A DNA stretch of 8,791 bases from Hydrogenothermus sp. GTDB lineage: Bacteria; Aquificota; Aquificia; Aquificales; Hydrogenothermaceae. The position numbers were made by a program, and so were the translations under genes. The first letter of the stretch is position 1, and each line of letters begins with the position of its first letter. The stretch lies in NCBI GenBank assembly GCA_003978675.1, contig QNYP01000115.1, positions 1-8,791 on the forward strand. The letters run 5' to 3'. A model generated the notes under the pieces. That model had not been told where the DNA came from. It made no database searches and saw only the letters and a program-made list of their open reading frames with translations. Positions 7,222-8,791 of this stretch are shown piece after piece.

Positions 7222-8136
7222 TTAGTCTAAAATTGCTTCAACAAATGCTTTAGGGTCAAATGGTTGTAAATCTTCTACTGTTTCTCCTACTCCAATATAT
7301 TTAATAGGTATTTGAAGTTGCTTGCAAATTGGAATTAAAGCTCCACCTTTTGCTGTTCCGTCTAATTTTGTAATTATAATACCACTAATATCTATAGCTT
7401 CTTTAAATGTTTTTGCTTGGTTAATAGAATTTTGCCCTATAGTTCCATCAAGCACAAGTAATGTTTCGCAAGGTTGATTTTCTGAAAACTTTTTTATAGT
7501 TCTTTTTATTTTCTGAAGTTCTTTCATTAAATTTTCTTTAGTGTGAAGTCTGCCTGCAGTATCCACTAAAACAATATCTTCACCTTTTGCTTTAGCAGAA
7601 TTAATTGCATCAAAAACAACTGCAGATGGGTCTGCTCCTTCCTTATGTTTAATTATTCTAACCCCAACCCTATCTGCCCATATTTGAAGCTGATCTATTG
7701 CTGCAGCTCTAAATGTATCTGCTGCTGCTAAGACAACAGATTTTCCTTCCTCTTTAAATTGATTAGCAAGTTTTCCTACAGTTGTTGTTTTCCCACTTCC
7801 ATTTATCCCTAAAAATAAAATTACATCTGGTTTTTCTCCAAGTAAATTTAACTTTCCACTGCAAGGGGTTAAAATTTCAATTAATTTTTCTTTTAATAAC
7901 TCTTTTAACTGCTCTCCTTCTGTAATTTTTCTTTTTTTACTTTCCTTTCTCAGAAACTCAATAATTTCCTCTGTTGCCTCTATTCCAACATCAGCTTTTA
8001 ATAAAACAACTTCTATATCTTCAAAAAGACTTTCATCTATTTTTCTACCAAATGAAATTGCTGAAAATGTATCAGATAGTTGCTTTTTTGTTTTTTCTAA
8101 ACCTTTTTTTAACTTGTCAAACATAGATTTAAACAA
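7222..8136 (-). CDS. ftsY: Signal recognition particle receptor GTPase
   Basis: Membrane-associated GTPase that receives ribosome-SRP complexes and pairs with Ffh to deliver membrane proteins to the translocon. It has 304 residues from TTG 8136, or 300 from the in-frame ATG at 8124. The N-terminal helix (MFDKLKKGLEKTKKQL, 5-20) is basic and amphipathic and probably binds lipid. The long acidic A domain of E. coli FtsY is absent, as in many thermophiles. The NG domain shows G1 GINGSGKTT (110-118), the insertion-box motif DTFRAAA (140-146), G3 DTAGR (192-196), LDGTIGQN (229-236), G4 TKLDG (256-260) followed by TAKGG, and GVGETVEDLQPF (282-293), which is typical of FtsY. The ribosome binding site GGAGG at 8147-8151 is 10 bases from TTG 8136 but 22 from the ATG, so TTG is preferred. 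The gap to the upstream stop is 2 bases. Confidence 0.97.
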   Translation of the reverse strand: MFKSMFDKLKKGLEKTKKQLSDTFSAISFGRKIDESLFEDIEVVLLKADVGIEATEEIIEFLRKESKKRKITEGEQLKELLKEKLIEILTPCSGKLNLLGEKPDVILFLGINGSGKTTTVGKLANQFKEEGKSVVLAAADTFRAAAIDQLQIWADRVGVRIIKHKEGADPSAVVFDAINSAKAKGEDIVLVDTAGRLHTKENLMKELQKIKRTIKKFSENQPCETLLVLDGTIGQNSINQAKTFKEAIDISGIIITKLDGTAKGGALIPICKQLQIPIKYIGVGETVEDLQPFDPKAFVEAILD

Positions 8137-8138
8137 TT

Positions 8139-8705
8139 TTACTTAACCTCCAAAGCCCTTTTTATAATTTCAGGGACTTCTTTTAAATATTTTTTTCTAA
8201 GCTCATCTGAAATATATTCAACAGCATAAAATAATTTATGCTCTACTACTTTCATCTTACAAAATTCAAAAATACTGGTAATAGTTTTAGATACACAGGG
8301 ACAAACATTTTTGCATTTTTCTTCACTTTCTCCAAGTGTTGTAAAAATTAAAACTTTTTTTTCATTTAATAATCCTTCTATCTTGCCATTTACTTCTCCA
8401 TAGGCAAAACCATAAGAAAACACTCTATCTATAAAACCTTTTAAAATTGCTGGAAAGTTATACCACCATAAAGGATGGATAAAAATTATTAAATCAGCCT
8501 GTTTTATTTTTTCTTGATAAGAAATTACTTTTTCCCCAATTTTTCCTTTATAAAGTTCATCGTATTCAAGGACAGGGTTAAATTTCTCTGCATACAAATC
8601 AACCAAATCAAAATCTATCCTCTCTCTAGATAAAAAATCTACTGCAGAGTTTAGAATGGCTTTATTAAAGCTATCTCTATTATTAGGGTGTGCAAAAACT
8701 ATTAA
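8139..8705 (-). CDS. NAD(P)H dehydrogenase (quinone)-type flavodoxin-fold protein, start lost at an inverted repeat
   Basis: Member of the flavodoxin-like NAD(P)H:quinone oxidoreductase family (Pfam Flavodoxin_2; relatives are NQO1, MdaB and KefF). These are cytoplasmic FMN or FAD enzymes that reduce quinones by two electrons. The frame reads back from the stop at 8139 past the TTG at 8606 into VFAHPNNRDSFNKA, the flavin-phosphate loop, so TTG 8606 is not the true start. Upstream of base 8705 the codons become GTT TTT GTT preceded by TAA, with no start codon. If the ATG-AAA-GTA found on the opposite strand at 8734 is substituted, a complete 191-residue protein results, a normal length. Counted that way, HPLWWYNFPAILKGF (80-94) followed by IDRVF is the family signature. 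A cysteine cluster, C134-x3-C138-x-C140, is less usual. It lies 2 bases ahead of ftsY and probably leads the ftsY-hisD unit. The exact electron acceptor cannot be told. Confidence 0.88.
   Translation of the reverse strand, partial: LIVFAHPNNRDSFNKAILNSAVDFLSRERIDFDLVDLYAEKFNPVLEYDELYKGKIGEKVISYQEKIKQADLIIFIHPLWWYNFPAILKGFIDRVFSYGFAYGEVNGKIEGLLNEKKVLIFTTLGESEEKCKNVCPCVSKTITSIFEFCKMKVVEHKLFYAVEYISDELRKKYLKEVPEIIKRALEVK
8147..8151 (-). promoter_or_regulatory. ftsY ribosome binding site inside the upstream gene
   Basis: GGAGG on the minus strand (complement of 8147-8151) lies in the last sense codons of the quinone oxidoreductase gene, 10 bases before TTG 8136. As with dnaG-rpoD, it implies coupled translation and supports a TTG start for ftsY. 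Confidence 0.6.
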
Positions 8706-8791
8706 AACAAAAACTTATTTGAGGCAAAAGTTTATGAAAGTATTAATAGTTTTTGCACACCCTAATAATAGAGATAGCTTTAATAAAGCCA
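8657..8791. repeat. Perfect 49-base inverted repeat with 37-base spacer at the window end
   Basis: Bases 8743-8791 are the exact reverse complement of 8657-8705. The spacer 8706-8742 holds GAGG (8721-8724) and ATG (8734-8736). Identity ends abruptly at the spacer, and the right arm runs to the last base of the window, so its true length is unknown. The arms are coding sequence of the quinone oxidoreductase gene, not transposon ends. The pattern fits a fold-back chimera or an assembly break better than a biological repeat. Confidence 0.95.
8734..8791 (+). CDS. Start of a flavodoxin-fold quinone oxidoreductase, 5' fragment identical to the minus-strand gene
   Basis: An ATG at 8734 opens MKVLIVFAHPNNRDSFNKA, the N-terminus of the same flavodoxin-fold protein whose body lies on the minus strand. 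It is preceded by GAGG at 8721-8724, 9 bases upstream, a usable ribosome binding site. From the fourth codon onward the bases are identical to the minus-strand copy, and the fragment is cut by the window end. It is most likely the true 5' end of the minus-strand gene attached in the wrong orientation; a genuine second divergent copy is the alternative. Confidence 0.6.
   Translation, partial: MKVLIVFAHPNNRDSFNKA

Noticed and set aside
8657..8791. Terminal inverted repeat of a transposon or a phage attachment site
   Set aside because: Both arms are coding sequence of the flavodoxin-fold gene, the spacer is 37 bases, and there is no transposase, integrase or target duplication.

Overview
The window is a compact, strongly AT-rich piece of a bacterial chromosome made almost entirely of housekeeping genes. 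Codon use is dominated by AAA, GAA, ATA and AGA, and many genes start with TTG or GTG. FtsY lacks the acidic N-terminal domain, and the sigma factor is a full-length group 1 type with a coiled-coil insertion. Together these suggest a thermophile of the Aquificota, perhaps a low-GC Hydrogenothermaceae member resembling Sulfurihydrogenibium. That placement is an impression from protein style and was not tested by any search. The longest gap between genes is 70 bases, so there is no gene-free stretch over 300 bases. I see no RNA gene, CRISPR array or insertion sequence.

Left part, plus strand. The window opens inside a PAP2-family membrane phosphatase, whose frame is broken by a TAA at its very first bases. 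It is followed closely by an exported M16-family protein whose zinc-peptidase motif has decayed to HLLFK, and then by an aminopropyltransferase of the spermidine synthase family. After a 70-base gap with a possible promoter come dnaG (primase) and rpoD (primary sigma factor). These two are 3 bases apart, and the rpoD ribosome binding site lies in the last codons of dnaG. This is the core of the classical macromolecular synthesis operon, without rpsU. A GC-rich hairpin with a T-run ends the block.

Right part, minus strand, converging on the same hairpin. A flavodoxin-fold NAD(P)H:quinone oxidoreductase-type gene, ftsY (SRP receptor) and hisD (histidine biosynthesis) are read in that order with gaps of 2 and 13 bases, so they probably form one transcription unit.

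The most unusual structure is the right end. The last 49 bases are an exact reverse complement of bases 8657-8705 inside the quinone oxidoreductase gene. The short spacer between the arms holds the ribosome binding site and ATG that the minus-strand gene is missing. Restoring them gives a complete 191-residue protein. The simplest reading is a fold-back chimera or assembly artefact at a contig end, not biology. I found no convincing undescribed system here. The biologically most interesting item is the catalytically dead M16 homologue with a signal peptide.
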